NCBI RefSeq assembly: GCF_009793335.1
Contig: NZ_WING01000001.1
Location: 1 to 64,000, forward strand
Length of the DNA: 64,000 nucleotides
Source: Actinomadura sp. J1-007
Lineage (GTDB): Bacteria > Actinomycetota > Actinomycetes > Streptosporangiales > Streptosporangiaceae
Direction: 5' to 3'
Shown here in pieces: positions 27,616 to 36,215 of this stretch. The position numbers and the translations under genes were made by a program. The notes beneath the pieces are model-generated. The model did no database searches and was not told the DNA's origin. It saw only the letters and a list, made by a program, of their open reading frames with translations. Each line of letters opens with the position of its first letter. The stretch's first letter is position 1.

Positions 27616-28149
27616 ATGGATGAGGACGAGTTCGCCGCCCTCTACGCGCGGACCCAGCAGGCGCTGATCGGCTACGCCCTGCGCCGCTGCGATTCGCCCG
27701 ACGACGCCGCCGACGTGGTCGCCGAGACGTTCGCGACCGCCTGGCGGCGCGCGTCCGAGCTGCCGCCGGGCGACGAGGCGCGGCTGTGGCTGTACGGGAC
27801 GGCGCGCCGCGTCCTCGCCAACCAGCGGCGCGGAGCCAGCCGGCGCGCGCTCAGGACCGCCGCGCTCCGCGCCGAACTGGCCGCGCTGTCCGCGACCGTC
27901 GTGCGGCCCGCCGACGACGGCTCGGCGGTCGCGCGGGCGTTCCGCTCGCTGCCGGAGGCCGACCGCGAGCTGCTGTCCCTCGTCGCGTGGGAGGGCCTCG
28001 GCAACGCCGAGATCGCCACGGTCCTCGGCGTCTCCCGCAACGCGGTGAGCATCCGGCTGCACCGCGCCCGCAAGCGCATGGCCCGTGCGCTGCGGGACGC
28101 GGGCGTCGCCTCCGTTCCGCGGCTTCGAGACGAGAGGAGCCTGACATGA
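27616..28149 (+). CDS. ECF RNA polymerase sigma factor (SigE-like)
   Basis: 177 residues. Region 2: FAALYARTQQALIGYALRRC and DDAADVVAETFATAWRRA; region 4: LPEADRELLSLVAWEGLGNA then VLGVSRNAVSIRLHRARKRM. ATG 27616 follows a GGAGG-like site. Overlaps the next gene by 4 bp. The paired membrane protein probably regulates it. Confidence 0.92.
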   Translation: MDEDEFAALYARTQQALIGYALRRCDSPDDAADVVAETFATAWRRASELPPGDEARLWLYGTARRVLANQRRGASRRALRTAALRAELAALSATVVRPADDGSAVARAFRSLPEADRELLSLVAWEGLGNAEIATVLGVSRNAVSIRLHRARKRMARALRDAGVASVPRLRDERSLT

Positions 28150-29027
28150 CCGTTCCCGTCGACGAGCTGGTGGCGCGGCTGGCGCGCGTCCGCGACGAGG
28201 AGGTCGGCACCGCGCCGGGCGGGCCGGGCGGGCGGGGGCTGCTGGCCGAGATCATCGCCGCCGCGCCCCTGCTCGCGCCGCGGCGGACCCGGCGGCGCGC
28301 GCGGCGGTTCGCGCTCGCCTCCGCCGCCACCGCCGCGCTCGCCGCCGCGGCGCTGATCGGCGTGAACGTCGCCGCGCCGGAGCGGCTGCGCTCGTACGCC
28401 AACGCCGCCGTGGAGATCCAGCGCACGGACGGCGTCTACGAGGTCAGCGTCAAGGACGCGTACGCCGAGCAGAGGAGGTTCACCGAGGCGTTCAGGAAGA
28501 TGGGGCTGAACGTGCGCCTGTCGATCGTCCCGGTCACGCCGGGCAGCGAGCGGACGATCGTGGCCATGGGCGGGGAGTCGGCGTCCAGGCACGGCGGCCC
28601 CACGGTGTGGAGCTTCGACGACGGCTGCCGGGCCCGGTCCGGCGCCTGCCCGCTGCGGGTGCGGATCAGCGGCGAGGTCGGCCGCGACCGGCTGTGGCTG
28701 GAGCTCGGCCGCGAGGCCCGCCCCGGCGAGCCGTACGCCAACGCCCACTGGGGCCGGAAGGACCCGGCCCTCGCGCGGCTCGGCCTGCCCCGGCGGACGG
28801 TCGCCGGCGCCGTGGCCGTCCTGCGGCGCGCCGGGCTCAAGGCCGACTACGCGATCGGAACGGTCAACCCCGACGGGTCCGGCGGCATGTACCGGGCCGC
28901 CCCGTCCTGGCGTCCGGCGGGCGGTCGCCGGGTGGGCACGGCGTGGACGCACAGCTCCACGACCGTCACGCTGATGGTCCTGCCCGCCCCCGGCGACCCG
29001 CGGCCGGACCCGGCGCAGAACCCCTGA
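28146..29027 (+). CDS. membrane-anchored partner of the sigma factor (anti-sigma-like)
   Basis: 293 residues. Cytosolic N-terminus of about 55 residues with an amphipathic helix (VDELVARLARVRDEEV), then arginine-rich RRTRRRARR and one transmembrane helix (FALASAATAALAAAALIGV, about 58-76), then an extracytoplasmic domain of about 215 residues with no recognised fold (VWSFDDGCRARSGACPLRV gives a possible disulphide). Translational coupling to the ECF gene and the topology suggest an anti-sigma or sensor role, but no zinc-binding HxxxCxxC motif is present. Confidence 0.75.
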   Translation: MTVPVDELVARLARVRDEEVGTAPGGPGGRGLLAEIIAAAPLLAPRRTRRRARRFALASAATAALAAAALIGVNVAAPERLRSYANAAVEIQRTDGVYEVSVKDAYAEQRRFTEAFRKMGLNVRLSIVPVTPGSERTIVAMGGESASRHGGPTVWSFDDGCRARSGACPLRVRISGEVGRDRLWLELGREARPGEPYANAHWGRKDPALARLGLPRRTVAGAVAVLRRAGLKADYAIGTVNPDGSGGMYRAAPSWRPAGGRRVGTAWTHSSTTVTLMVLPAPGDPRPDPAQNP

Positions 29028-29063
29028 CGGCCGCCTGCGGCCGCGTACGGTCCGTTCGCCCGG

Positions 29064-29099
29064 CCGCGTCGTCCGCATCGCGCGATGCGGACGACGCGG
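29064..29099. terminator. 36-bp perfect palindrome, terminator of the sigma operon
   Basis: Arms CCGCGTCGTCCGCATC and GATGCGGACGACGCGG around GCGC form an uninterrupted 36-bp palindrome, 36 bp after the stop at 29027. As RNA it makes a very stable hairpin without U-tract. The rest of the 264-bp gap to the next gene shows nothing else I can identify. Confidence 0.65.
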
Positions 29100-29291
29100 A
29101 GGGAGGCCCCGGGGATTACCGCAGGCGGGGATCGGCGCGGCGGCCGGACGTGGTCCCCCGGAACGGTGGCCCCGCGACGGGACGTGGCGGACACTGCGGA
29201 GTAGCGGGGCCGGGCCGCAGCCCCCGTCATCGTGCGGTCCGGCCTCTCGTGAAGACGCGGGGGAGAGACCGGCCGCCCGGCGCGGACGCCG

Positions 29292-29735
29292 TCAGATGTT
29301 GTGGTAGAAATCGGCGCCGATGGTCGAGAAGAAGATCTCGCTGTCCACCGCTCCGGCGGTGAAGAACATCGTGACGCCGACGCCCCAGGCGATGCCGTCG
29401 CGGCTCACGTTCCACTGGTTCTTGTCGCTGATGCCGTGGGCGTAGTCGCCCTTGACGCTGAGGTTCTCGTACTTCTTGACCCGGTTCGGCCCGTCGAAGA
29501 CGTGGACCGCGGTGAGGGCGGCGGTCCCGCGCGCGTCGAACAGGACCATGACCTTCCCGAGCGTCGCGCGGCGGTCCTCGACGAGGACCGGGGTCGGGAT
29601 GGGGGCGTGGAACCAGCTCCCCTGTCCCTTGGGGAGCCTGAAGGTCGAGCCGAATCCCTGGCGCACCGGCTGGCCCGGCGCGCTTTCCGCGACGACCACG
29701 TTGCCGTGCGCCCACGAAGCATAGAGTTTGGCCAT
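29292..29735 (-). CDS. DUF6623-like protein
   Basis: 147 residues from ATG 29735 with GGGAGG upstream; a longer frame to 29819 lacks any signal. The sequence (MAKLYASWAHGNVVVAESA, GSWFHAPIPTPVLV, VHVFDGPNRVKKYENL, GIAWGVGVTMFFTAGA) resembles the DUF6623 family of short all-beta proteins. No signal peptide or catalytic motif. Isolated gene upstream of a repeat region. Confidence 0.65.
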   Translation of the reverse strand: MAKLYASWAHGNVVVAESAPGQPVRQGFGSTFRLPKGQGSWFHAPIPTPVLVEDRRATLGKVMVLFDARGTAALTAVHVFDGPNRVKKYENLSVKGDYAHGISDKNQWNVSRDGIAWGVGVTMFFTAGAVDSEIFFSTIGADFYHNI

Positions 29736-29940
29736 TTCCCGTCCTCCCGAATCGATCGCGGATCCCCGCACCGGGTCCGTTGCCGCGATTATCGGAGGCC
29801 GTCCGGGCGTTGGCCTCATCAGAAATGCGTAGTCGCGGCGAGCGGGCCGCTCACGAAGTGATCACGTCGGCGCGGGCGGCGGAACGCAGGCGCCTCGCTG
29901 GCCCGAGGCGGACGATCACCTCCGGGACGGAGGGCCCGCG

Positions 29941-30061
29941 CCCCGGCCGCGCCTCGGCCGCGCCCCGGCCGCGCCCCGGCCGCACCTCGGCCGCGCTTCG
30001 GCCGCGCCCCGGCCGCACCCCGGCCGCACCCCGGCCGCACCTCGGCCGCGCTTCGGTCGCA
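29941..30061. repeat. 11-bp minisatellite, 11 tandem copies
   Basis: Eleven head-to-tail units of consensus CCCCGGCCGCG, varying only at positions 2-3 (CCC, CCT, CTT), at the last base (G or A) and once at position 7. It fills most of the 413-bp gap 29736-30148. With period 11 it stays open in all frames, which creates long spurious ORFs. Each unit holds CGGCCG. Confidence 0.9.
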
Positions 30062-30077
30062 CCGGCGTGGACGGCGC

Positions 30078-30104
30078 GGCGGCCCGGAGGTCTCCCGGGC
30101 CGCC
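30078..30104 (-). terminator. terminator hairpin
   Basis: 10-bp arms GGCGGCCCGG and CCGGGCCGCC with a 7-nt loop, 45 bp past the stop of the minus-strand gene at 30149. It separates that gene from the minisatellite. Confidence 0.65.
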
Positions 30105-30148
30105 GTGCTCCCGGCTCGCACGCTCCCCGTCCGGATCACCGGCCGCGA

Positions 30149-31798
30149 TCAGGGCTTGTGCTGCCGGACGACGCGCACGAACCGTACGTCCAGGTCGTCG
30201 CCCTTCCCGGTGGCGATGCGGAAGTCCGTGCCGCCGTTCATGCGGTCGGCGAACACGGGGCGGGGCAGCCGCACCGTGGCGGTCTTCCATGTGCCGTCGC
30301 CCGTGCGCCGCACGTCCGGTCCGCGTCCGCCCTGGTACTCGATCCGCCAGGAGCCGCGGCCCGCGTCGCGGTAGGTCACCTTGATCTCCACCGGGCCGCG
30401 GTCGCGGCGGGACCGGAACCTGTCGTCCAGGTCGAAGTACAGCGACGTCTGCCCGTGCGCCCGGTCGGTGCGCAGCCCCTCGTAGGCGGTGCCGTTCTCC
30501 TCGGAGAAGACGTTGCGGTGCACGTCGGCCGTGGACCGGCGGGCCTTGCCGTCGGGCCCGGCGTCCCGCTGGACGAGCCAGCGTTCGAGGTTGCGCACCC
30601 ACGGCCGGGCCGCCCACGCGCGCTTCCCGGTGAACGGTCCCGTCTTGTCGCGCCAGGAGGTGTCCTCGGCGTCGCGGAGCGCCGCCCACGCGTCGGGAGA
30701 GTTCCGCGCGGTCTTGCCCAGGCTCGCACGCACCCATTCCCAATGGCCTGAGTACTGCTTCATGTAGGACGGGCCAGGCACGACGTAGACCCAGTTCGTT
30801 CGCAATTGCAGTGCCTTGAGATTGGACTGGCGAACGGCGTAGTAGGGGTCGTCGGTCGTGTATCCGCAGTCGTTGTAGCACTCGTTCTCGGTGGCCACGA
30901 CGTGCCGTCCGTCGTGAACGGGCAGGTTCTCGTTCACCGTCATGTGCCCGTCGGGCTCGACGCGGCTGCCGTACGCCGGGGCCTCGTTCAGATGGAAGTT
31001 GAACTCCTCGGTGATGCCCGTGCGGATGCCCAGGCCCGCGTCCACCGCGCGCTTGGCGAACAGGTCGGTCTTGGACCCCCACGGCCCCCACGGGTAGTCC
31101 TCGCCGGTGAACACCAGCTTGGTGCGGTACGGCCCGAACAGCGCCGCGAGATCGCGCCAGGCGTGCGAGTACCAGGACCGGTACTTCTCGAACGTCAGTC
31201 CCTTCTTCGCGGCGGCGCTGATGATGTCGTAGTCGAACTCGGCCCACGTGAACGCCCCGGGAACGTACACGAAACGCAGCCGGGGATCGGCGCGCAGCCC
31301 CGAATCGACGAACAGCTTCTTGTAGAGGCCGAGGAGCCGTCCCCAGACGCACTCGTTCCAGATCGGCAGGTGGTACTGCCCGTCGTAGTCGGGGCCGATC
31401 CTCTTCACCCGGCACTGGTCGGCCACCCATTTCGGCGCCCAGGTCGTCCCGCTGGCGAAGACCCTCATCCAGAACGGGCCCTTCTGCGCGAGCTGCTCGC
31501 GGAGCGGCCGGAACTTCATGTCCTGCGCGGTGCCCGCGGTGTCGGCGCGCACCCGCCCGGGGCCGCCCGGCTGGAGCTGCCGCCAGGTCAGGTCCAGTCC
31601 CCGCAGATCGACGTGCTGCGCCGGCGCCGCCTTCTCGGAGAAGAACCCCGAGTTCGCCGAGGGACGGGTCCACGCGGGCAGCGTCCAGTCGTCCCCCGGC
31701 CGGACCCGCACGCTGCCGGCCGCCGCGTCCGCCGGTACCGCACCGGCCAGCGCGAACAGGACCAGCAGCCCCGACACCGCCGCCCAGAGCCGCTTCAC
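30149..31798 (-). CDS. secreted glycoside-hydrolase-like (TIM-barrel-type) protein
   Basis: 549 residues from GTG 31798; signal peptide VKRLWAAVSGLLVLFALAG then AVPADAAA. The body has features of clan-A barrels: GFFSEKAAPAQHVDLRGLDL, FWMRVFASGTTWAPKW, TWAEFDYD, TGEDYPWGPWG and VATENECYND, whose Glu/Asp residues could be catalytic. The last 130 residues look like a beta-sandwich (YFDLDDRFRSRRDRGPVEIK, FRIATGKGDDLDVRFVRVV), probably carbohydrate-binding. No family named with confidence. Preceded by a 495-bp gene-free region and followed by a strong hairpin, so monocistronic. Confidence 0.5.
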   Translation of the reverse strand: MKRLWAAVSGLLVLFALAGAVPADAAAGSVRVRPGDDWTLPAWTRPSANSGFFSEKAAPAQHVDLRGLDLTWRQLQPGGPGRVRADTAGTAQDMKFRPLREQLAQKGPFWMRVFASGTTWAPKWVADQCRVKRIGPDYDGQYHLPIWNECVWGRLLGLYKKLFVDSGLRADPRLRFVYVPGAFTWAEFDYDIISAAAKKGLTFEKYRSWYSHAWRDLAALFGPYRTKLVFTGEDYPWGPWGSKTDLFAKRAVDAGLGIRTGITEEFNFHLNEAPAYGSRVEPDGHMTVNENLPVHDGRHVVATENECYNDCGYTTDDPYYAVRQSNLKALQLRTNWVYVVPGPSYMKQYSGHWEWVRASLGKTARNSPDAWAALRDAEDTSWRDKTGPFTGKRAWAARPWVRNLERWLVQRDAGPDGKARRSTADVHRNVFSEENGTAYEGLRTDRAHGQTSLYFDLDDRFRSRRDRGPVEIKVTYRDAGRGSWRIEYQGGRGPDVRRTGDGTWKTATVRLPRPVFADRMNGGTDFRIATGKGDDLDVRFVRVVRQHKP

Positions 31799-32293
31799 GA
31801 CAGGCCCACCCGCCCCGGCTCCACGAACACGAGTCTGGTCATCGTTCAGTCCCCTCCTCCGACGGCCCCGCACAGGCCGGCACGGGCCGAGGCCGGCACG
31901 GGCCGCGCGCAGGCCCCGGCGTCGCGCGCTCCCGGTCTGCGTGTTCCTGCTCGAAAACTCCAGCAATCATCCACAAACAAGCACCTCCACACAACCCCCA
32001 CCCACCCCGGCGGCCGGTCGGGACGCCGACGGCGCGCACGTCCCGTTCGACCGGCACGGCGGGACGCGTCACCGGGACCGGCACCGGCACCGGCACCGGA
32101 GCGAACCAATATGCGCCGATGTTCGGCTTGACGGATATTTATCGGCGCACCGGCGGTAGATCCGAAGCCAACGCGGAGGAGATAACGGCTAGATCTCTTC
32201 GGCGGCCGGTGTAGGAAATCGGAATCAATGGAAAGAGCCGATGGGCAACGGATCCGCGTTCGACCGTCAACTTTCCAGAGAGGCACAGAACCC
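31799..32293. other. gene-free 495-bp divergent region
   Basis: Between the secreted GH-like gene (minus) and the MBL-fold gene (plus). The half near 31800-32090 is GC-rich low-complexity sequence with short CACCGG direct repeats at about 32080-32100. From 32105 to 32240 composition is more AT-rich and contains an inverted repeat (separate entry). I see no convincing ORF with a start signal. Confidence 0.5.
32112..32149. promoter_or_regulatory. inverted repeat in the promoter region of the MBL-fold gene
   Basis: 9-bp arms TGCGCCGAT and ATCGGCGCA separated by 20 nt; the spacer carries TTGACG (32128-32133), a good -35 candidate. An operator looped around a promoter is a reasonable reading; no clear -10 at the right distance was found. 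Confidence 0.35.
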
Positions 32294-33046
32294 GTGAAGC
32301 TCCAGTTCATCGGGACCGGCTCGATCCTCAGCGACCGCCTGAGCGCGTCCGCCCTGGTCGACGGCAAGCTGCTCATCGACACGCCGAACGGGTCGATGAA
32401 GGCCATGCGGCGGGCGGGGCTGGACATCTCGGCCATCGACGTCTGCCTGGTCACGCACTTCCACGCCGACCACTTCTTCGACATCGTCTTCCTGTTCCTC
32501 GAACAGGGCCTGGCGCACCCCCGCGACAGCGAACTCGTCCTGCTCGGCCCGTCCGGCCTGGCCGAACGCCTGGGACGCCTCTTCGACCTGGCCTATCCGG
32601 GCACCTGGCCCGGCATCAAGGACAAGGTGCCGCCGAAGTTCGTGGAGTTCGGCGAGGAGGGCGGCGAGTGGTCGGGCCGCGGGTACTCCGTGCGCGCCCT
32701 CCCCGTCCAGCACACCGTTCCGGCGCTGGGCTACCACGTCACCGACGAGCCCGGCGCCCGGCTCGGCTACACCGGGGACACCGCGCACTGCCCCGCGGTG
32801 GACCGGCTCGCCGCCGACAGCGCCGTCCTGGCGATCGACACCACCTTCCCCGGGCAGGGCAGGCTGGGGCACATGGGGCTGGAGGAGGTCGAGGCGCTGG
32901 CCGACCAGTGGCCCGACCTGCGGCTGCTGCCCACCCACCTGAGCGACGACGTCCCCGTCTCCAGCCGGCCGAACATCCGGTTCCCCTCGGACGGGCAGCG
33001 GTTCAGCCTCGACCCCAGCGGCTCGCTCACCACGATCGGCTCCTGA
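32294..33046 (+). CDS. metallo-beta-lactamase-fold hydrolase
   Basis: 250 residues from GTG 32294 (AGAGAGG about 10 nt upstream); ATG 32228 in the same frame adds 22 non-conserved residues. Metal motif THFHADH at about 52-58, further ligands HTVPALGY, YTGDT and a late HLSDD. The start KLQFIGTGSILSDRLSASAL is that of the RNase Z/PqsE-like MBL branch. Likely hydrolyses a phosphoester, lactone or thioester. Divides the GH-like gene from the cis-prenyltransferase; possible upstream member of that pathway. Confidence 0.85.
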   Translation: MKLQFIGTGSILSDRLSASALVDGKLLIDTPNGSMKAMRRAGLDISAIDVCLVTHFHADHFFDIVFLFLEQGLAHPRDSELVLLGPSGLAERLGRLFDLAYPGTWPGIKDKVPPKFVEFGEEGGEWSGRGYSVRALPVQHTVPALGYHVTDEPGARLGYTGDTAHCPAVDRLAADSAVLAIDTTFPGQGRLGHMGLEEVEALADQWPDLRLLPTHLSDDVPVSSRPNIRFPSDGQRFSLDPSGSLTTIGS

Positions 33047-33336
33047 ACGCCGCGCGCACCCGCTAATCACCTGCAATAGACCGACATATAAACACTTCAG
33101 GCGAAAAGAAACTCCGAATCGGGTGTTCGCCCGCACCGCGCCCCACCCGGCCACTCGCCCACCGGTCCACCGGTCCGCCGATGCCCGCTTCTCACATGAC
33201 CACGCGGGCCTGCGACCGTTGCGCGGGTGAGTTCATGTTGGCCCGGCGGCCCGTTTGTCTGGGCGGTCGGGAGTTACTGCGGACGGTCTCGCCGCAAAAG
33301 AATGACGGAGGTGGAATTCAGCTCACGGAGGCCGGA

Positions 33337-34059
33337 ATGATCTCGGGTTTGCCGCGGCATGTGGCGTGTGTGATGGACGGCAACGGGCGATGGGCCGCGC
33401 AGCGGTCGCTGCCGCGCTCGTCGGGGCACGCGGCGGGCGAGGCGGCGGTGATCGACGTCATCGAGGCGGCGCACCGCGCGGGCATCGAATGGCTCAGCCT
33501 GTTCGCCTTCTCGACCGAGAACTGGCGCCGCCCCGACACCGAGGTCGACTTCCTGATGCGGCTCGTCCAGAGAACGATCCGCAAGCACTCCGTCATGCTG
33601 TACGCGCGGGGAATCCGGTGCCGTTTCCTCGGCCATTCCGACGCGCGGATCCCGCCGTCGCTGGTGCGCGACATCGACGAGCTGGCCGACCTGACGCGCC
33701 GGAACACGGGGATGACGCTGACCATCGCGTTCGACCACGGGGGACGGCGCGACATCGTGCAGGCGGCCCGTTCGCTCATTCTCAACGCGGTGCCGGCCGA
33801 CGAGGTCACCGAGGAGACGTTCGCGGCCCACCTGCCCTGCCCTGACACGCCCGAGGTGGACCTGGTGATCCGCACGTCCGGCGAGCAGCGCATCTCGAAT
33901 TTCATGCTCTGGCAGGTCGCCTATGCCGAGTGGGTTTTCCCGCCCGTTCTGTGGCCGGATTTCGACGCGGCGCAGTTCTGGGAGTGCCTGCGCATCTACC
34001 GGAGCCGTCGGCGCCGTTTCGGCGATGTCCAGGTTCCCGTCCGGATGGAAAGGATCTGA
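33337..34059 (+). CDS. uppS: cis-prenyltransferase (undecaprenyl diphosphate synthase family)
   Basis: 240 residues from ATG 33337, with CGGAGG 6 nt upstream and the family length. An in-frame ATG at 33181 would add 52 residues with a CDRC motif; less likely. The catalytic Asp is in VMDGNGRWA, followed by SGHAAGEAAV, FAFSTENWRRP and, near the C-terminus, the substrate-binding VDLVIRTSGEQRISNFMLWQ and YAEWVF. It condenses IPP units in cis. Because it stands in a cluster with an oxygenase rather than with the cell-wall genes, it may make a specialised cis-polyprenyl chain rather than the housekeeping carrier. Confidence 0.9.
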   Translation: MISGLPRHVACVMDGNGRWAAQRSLPRSSGHAAGEAAVIDVIEAAHRAGIEWLSLFAFSTENWRRPDTEVDFLMRLVQRTIRKHSVMLYARGIRCRFLGHSDARIPPSLVRDIDELADLTRRNTGMTLTIAFDHGGRRDIVQAARSLILNAVPADEVTEETFAAHLPCPDTPEVDLVIRTSGEQRISNFMLWQVAYAEWVFPPVLWPDFDAAQFWECLRIYRSRRRRFGDVQVPVRMERI

Positions 34060-34060
34060 A

Positions 34061-35617
34061 ATGAACGATGAGATGGACTACGCCGAGGCGGTCGGACTCG
34101 GGTCGCTGCTGCGCCGGCACGTCGGCGAGATGCGCTGGGGGCTCGCGGTCGTCCGGGCGACCGTGCTGGAGGCCGCGCACCCGCAGGTCGGCGCGGCACT
34201 GGCCGAGCACTCGACGTTCCTGGCCCATCCCTGGCGCAGGCTGAGCAACACGCTGGGCAGCGTGCACCGCCTCGTCGAGGGCGACGCGCCGGTCCGCGAC
34301 CGCGAGGCGGCCCGGCTCTCCCGGCTGCACGCCCGCATCGCGGGAACGGACCCGCAGGGCCGCGCCTACAGCGGGACCGATCCCGAGGCGCGCGCGTGGG
34401 TGGTGGCGACGCTGTTCGAGTCGACCGTCACCATGCGCAAGCTGAACGGCCACGCGATGAGCGCCGGCGAGGAGGAGCGTCTCTACGCCGAGTTCCGCTC
34501 GTTCCTGGCGTTCCTGGAGAAGCCGGACGGGCAGAACGGGCAGGGCGGACCCGGAGGCCAGGAGGCGCGCCTGCCGGCGTCCCTCCAGGAGTTCTGGAGC
34601 TACTACGACACGATGCTCGCCCAGGGCCTGGAGAGCAACGAGTCGGTGCACGCCATCCTCTACCGCCTGTTCGCGGAGGTGCCCGCGCCTCCGTTCCTCC
34701 GCGACCACCCCGCCCTGTGGGCGGCGATCCGGGCGGTCGTGGGGCCGACGGCGACCGCGATCACCGTCGCGTCGCTCCCCGAGAGCTACCGGCGGCAGGC
34801 CGGCCTCGCCCCTCCCCCTGGCGCCGGGCTGGTGATGCACGGCGCCTACCTGGTGGCCGGGATCGCGACGCGCGTGCTTCCCGACGCGTGGACGCGCGGC
34901 GACCTGATCACCGGTTTCCTCGACCCCCGCCGGGCGGACTCCGCCGACCGCCACGGCTCCGCCTCCAGGCCGTTCGGCGCCGTGCTCCACCACGCGGGCA
35001 ACGCCCGGCCCCTGCTCCACCACCTCGCCAAGAGCGGCGCGCTCCAGAGCCAGGCGCAGCGGACCGGCTCGGCGCTCCTCCAGGCCATGTCCAGGACGCT
35101 CCAGCACGACCCGTCCGGGCACGGCGGCGACGCCGCGGCCGTGCGGTCGGCCGAGCGGTTCTTCTCCGAGGTCCTCGACCAGACCGGCAACGGCCTGCTG
35201 TCGTGGCCCGACCTGGCCGCCATGGCCCGCGAGATCGCCACCCGGCTCGACCTGGACGAGGAGCCGGAACGGCTGCTGTTCGCGGCGTTCGGCGACTGGT
35301 GGCGCGAGCTGCTCGCGGCCCTCGACACCGACGGCGACGGGGTGGTCACCCGCCACGAGTACGCCGCGGGCGCGTCCGCGGTCACCGGGCCCGCCCTGGT
35401 CAGGGCCGCCGAGATCCTGTTCCGGACCGCCGACGCCGACGGCGACGGAACGATCAGCGCGGAGGAGTTCCGCACCCTGTTCAGCACCGGGTTCGACCAG
35501 AAGCTCGCCGCGACCGGCGAGGGGCTCTCGCGCAGCGCCTTCACCAGCGAGTTCATCAACTTCATGTCCGGACGCCACCGGTCCACCGCCTACGACGGGC
35601 TGCTCACCAACGCGTGA
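34061..35617 (+). CDS. DUF2236 (MpaB/latex-clearing-type) oxygenase fused to EF-hands
   Basis: 518 residues; ATG 34061 is one base after the uppS stop. Residues about 15-260 match DUF2236: VLEAAHPQVGAALAEHS, FLAHPWRRLSNTLGSV, LHARIAGTDPQGRAYSGTD. This family includes heme-containing MpaB and rubber oxygenase Lcp. In many members the next block reads WVHATL; here it is WVVATL. The last 120 residues are a calmodulin-like part with two good EF-hand loops, DTDGDGVVTRHE (about 422-433) and DADGDGTISAEE (about 458-469). Predicted: calcium-controlled oxidative cleavage or modification of the cis-prenyl product. No signal peptide, so cytoplasmic. The fusion is one I do not recognise. Confidence 0.8.
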   Translation: MNDEMDYAEAVGLGSLLRRHVGEMRWGLAVVRATVLEAAHPQVGAALAEHSTFLAHPWRRLSNTLGSVHRLVEGDAPVRDREAARLSRLHARIAGTDPQGRAYSGTDPEARAWVVATLFESTVTMRKLNGHAMSAGEEERLYAEFRSFLAFLEKPDGQNGQGGPGGQEARLPASLQEFWSYYDTMLAQGLESNESVHAILYRLFAEVPAPPFLRDHPALWAAIRAVVGPTATAITVASLPESYRRQAGLAPPPGAGLVMHGAYLVAGIATRVLPDAWTRGDLITGFLDPRRADSADRHGSASRPFGAVLHHAGNARPLLHHLAKSGALQSQAQRTGSALLQAMSRTLQHDPSGHGGDAAAVRSAERFFSEVLDQTGNGLLSWPDLAAMAREIATRLDLDEEPERLLFAAFGDWWRELLAALDTDGDGVVTRHEYAAGASAVTGPALVRAAEILFRTADADGDGTISAEEFRTLFSTGFDQKLAATGEGLSRSAFTSEFINFMSGRHRSTAYDGLLTNA

Positions 35618-35642
35618 CCCCGCCGCGACGCCGGAAGCACGG

Positions 35643-36134
35643 CTACTCGGCGGAACGGGCGGCGTCCCAGACGGCGCTGTCCAGGAAGTAGGTGTCGAAG
35701 CGGTCCTGCGCGGCGAGCAGCGCGTCCCGGGGCGCGCTGCCGTCGCGCACCCGCACGACCTGCCGGAAGTAGTCGAAGCGCTCGACGCCGGGCGTGATGA
35801 CGATCAGCGCCTGGGCCGCGGAGTCGCGGTGCGCGCCGAACGCGTGGGGCACGCCCGGCGGGACGACCAGCAGGTCCCCGGCGCGGGCGGTGACGACCTC
35901 GTTGTCGGCGAGCACGTCGAGCGCGCCGTCGAAGACGAAGAACAGCTCGTGCGACAGGGCGTGCCGGTGCGGCACCGCGCCCGCGGCGCCCCGTCCCAGC
36001 TCGACCCGGTGGGTGCTCAGCGCGCCGCCGGTGGCTCCGGCGTCCGCGAGCAGCACGTGCCCGATCGAGGGCAGGCGCTCGGCCTCGTCCGAACGGACCA
36101 CCACGGTCCCGGAGGCGGCCGGAGGGATGGACAT
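35643..36134 (-). CDS. cupin-domain protein
   Basis: 163 residues from ATG 36134 (GAGGAG upstream; an upstream start at 36203 would cross the operator). Cupin motif 1 is VPHRHALSHELFFVFDG and motif 2 PPGVPHAFGAHRD, giving the HxH...E...H metal set. Either a small dioxygenase/isomerase or a binding protein. Divergent from a LysR-type regulator, which probably controls it; convergent with the oxygenase gene at 25 bp. Confidence 0.82.
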   Translation of the reverse strand: MSIPPAASGTVVVRSDEAERLPSIGHVLLADAGATGGALSTHRVELGRGAAGAVPHRHALSHELFFVFDGALDVLADNEVVTARAGDLLVVPPGVPHAFGAHRDSAAQALIVITPGVERFDYFRQVVRVRDGSAPRDALLAAQDRFDTYFLDSAVWDAARSAE

Positions 36135-36215
36135 CGCGGATGCTCCTCTTCGTTCGTCGGTCTCCTGGTCCCAGCCTCGTACGGCGGCCCACGATCGGTC
36201 CAACGGATCCTCACA

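Noticed and set aside
29819..30139. Arg/Gly-rich minus-strand ORF across the minisatellite
   Set aside because: Open only because an 11-bp GC repeat has no stops in any frame.
33181..33336. 52-residue N-terminal extension of the cis-prenyltransferase with a CDRC motif
   Set aside because: Family length and CGGAGG spacing favour ATG 33337; the extension could still be a leader peptide but has no support.
30149..35617. Including the secreted GH-like gene in the prenyl cluster
   Set aside because: It is divergent, has its own terminator and is 495 bp away; no functional link is visible.
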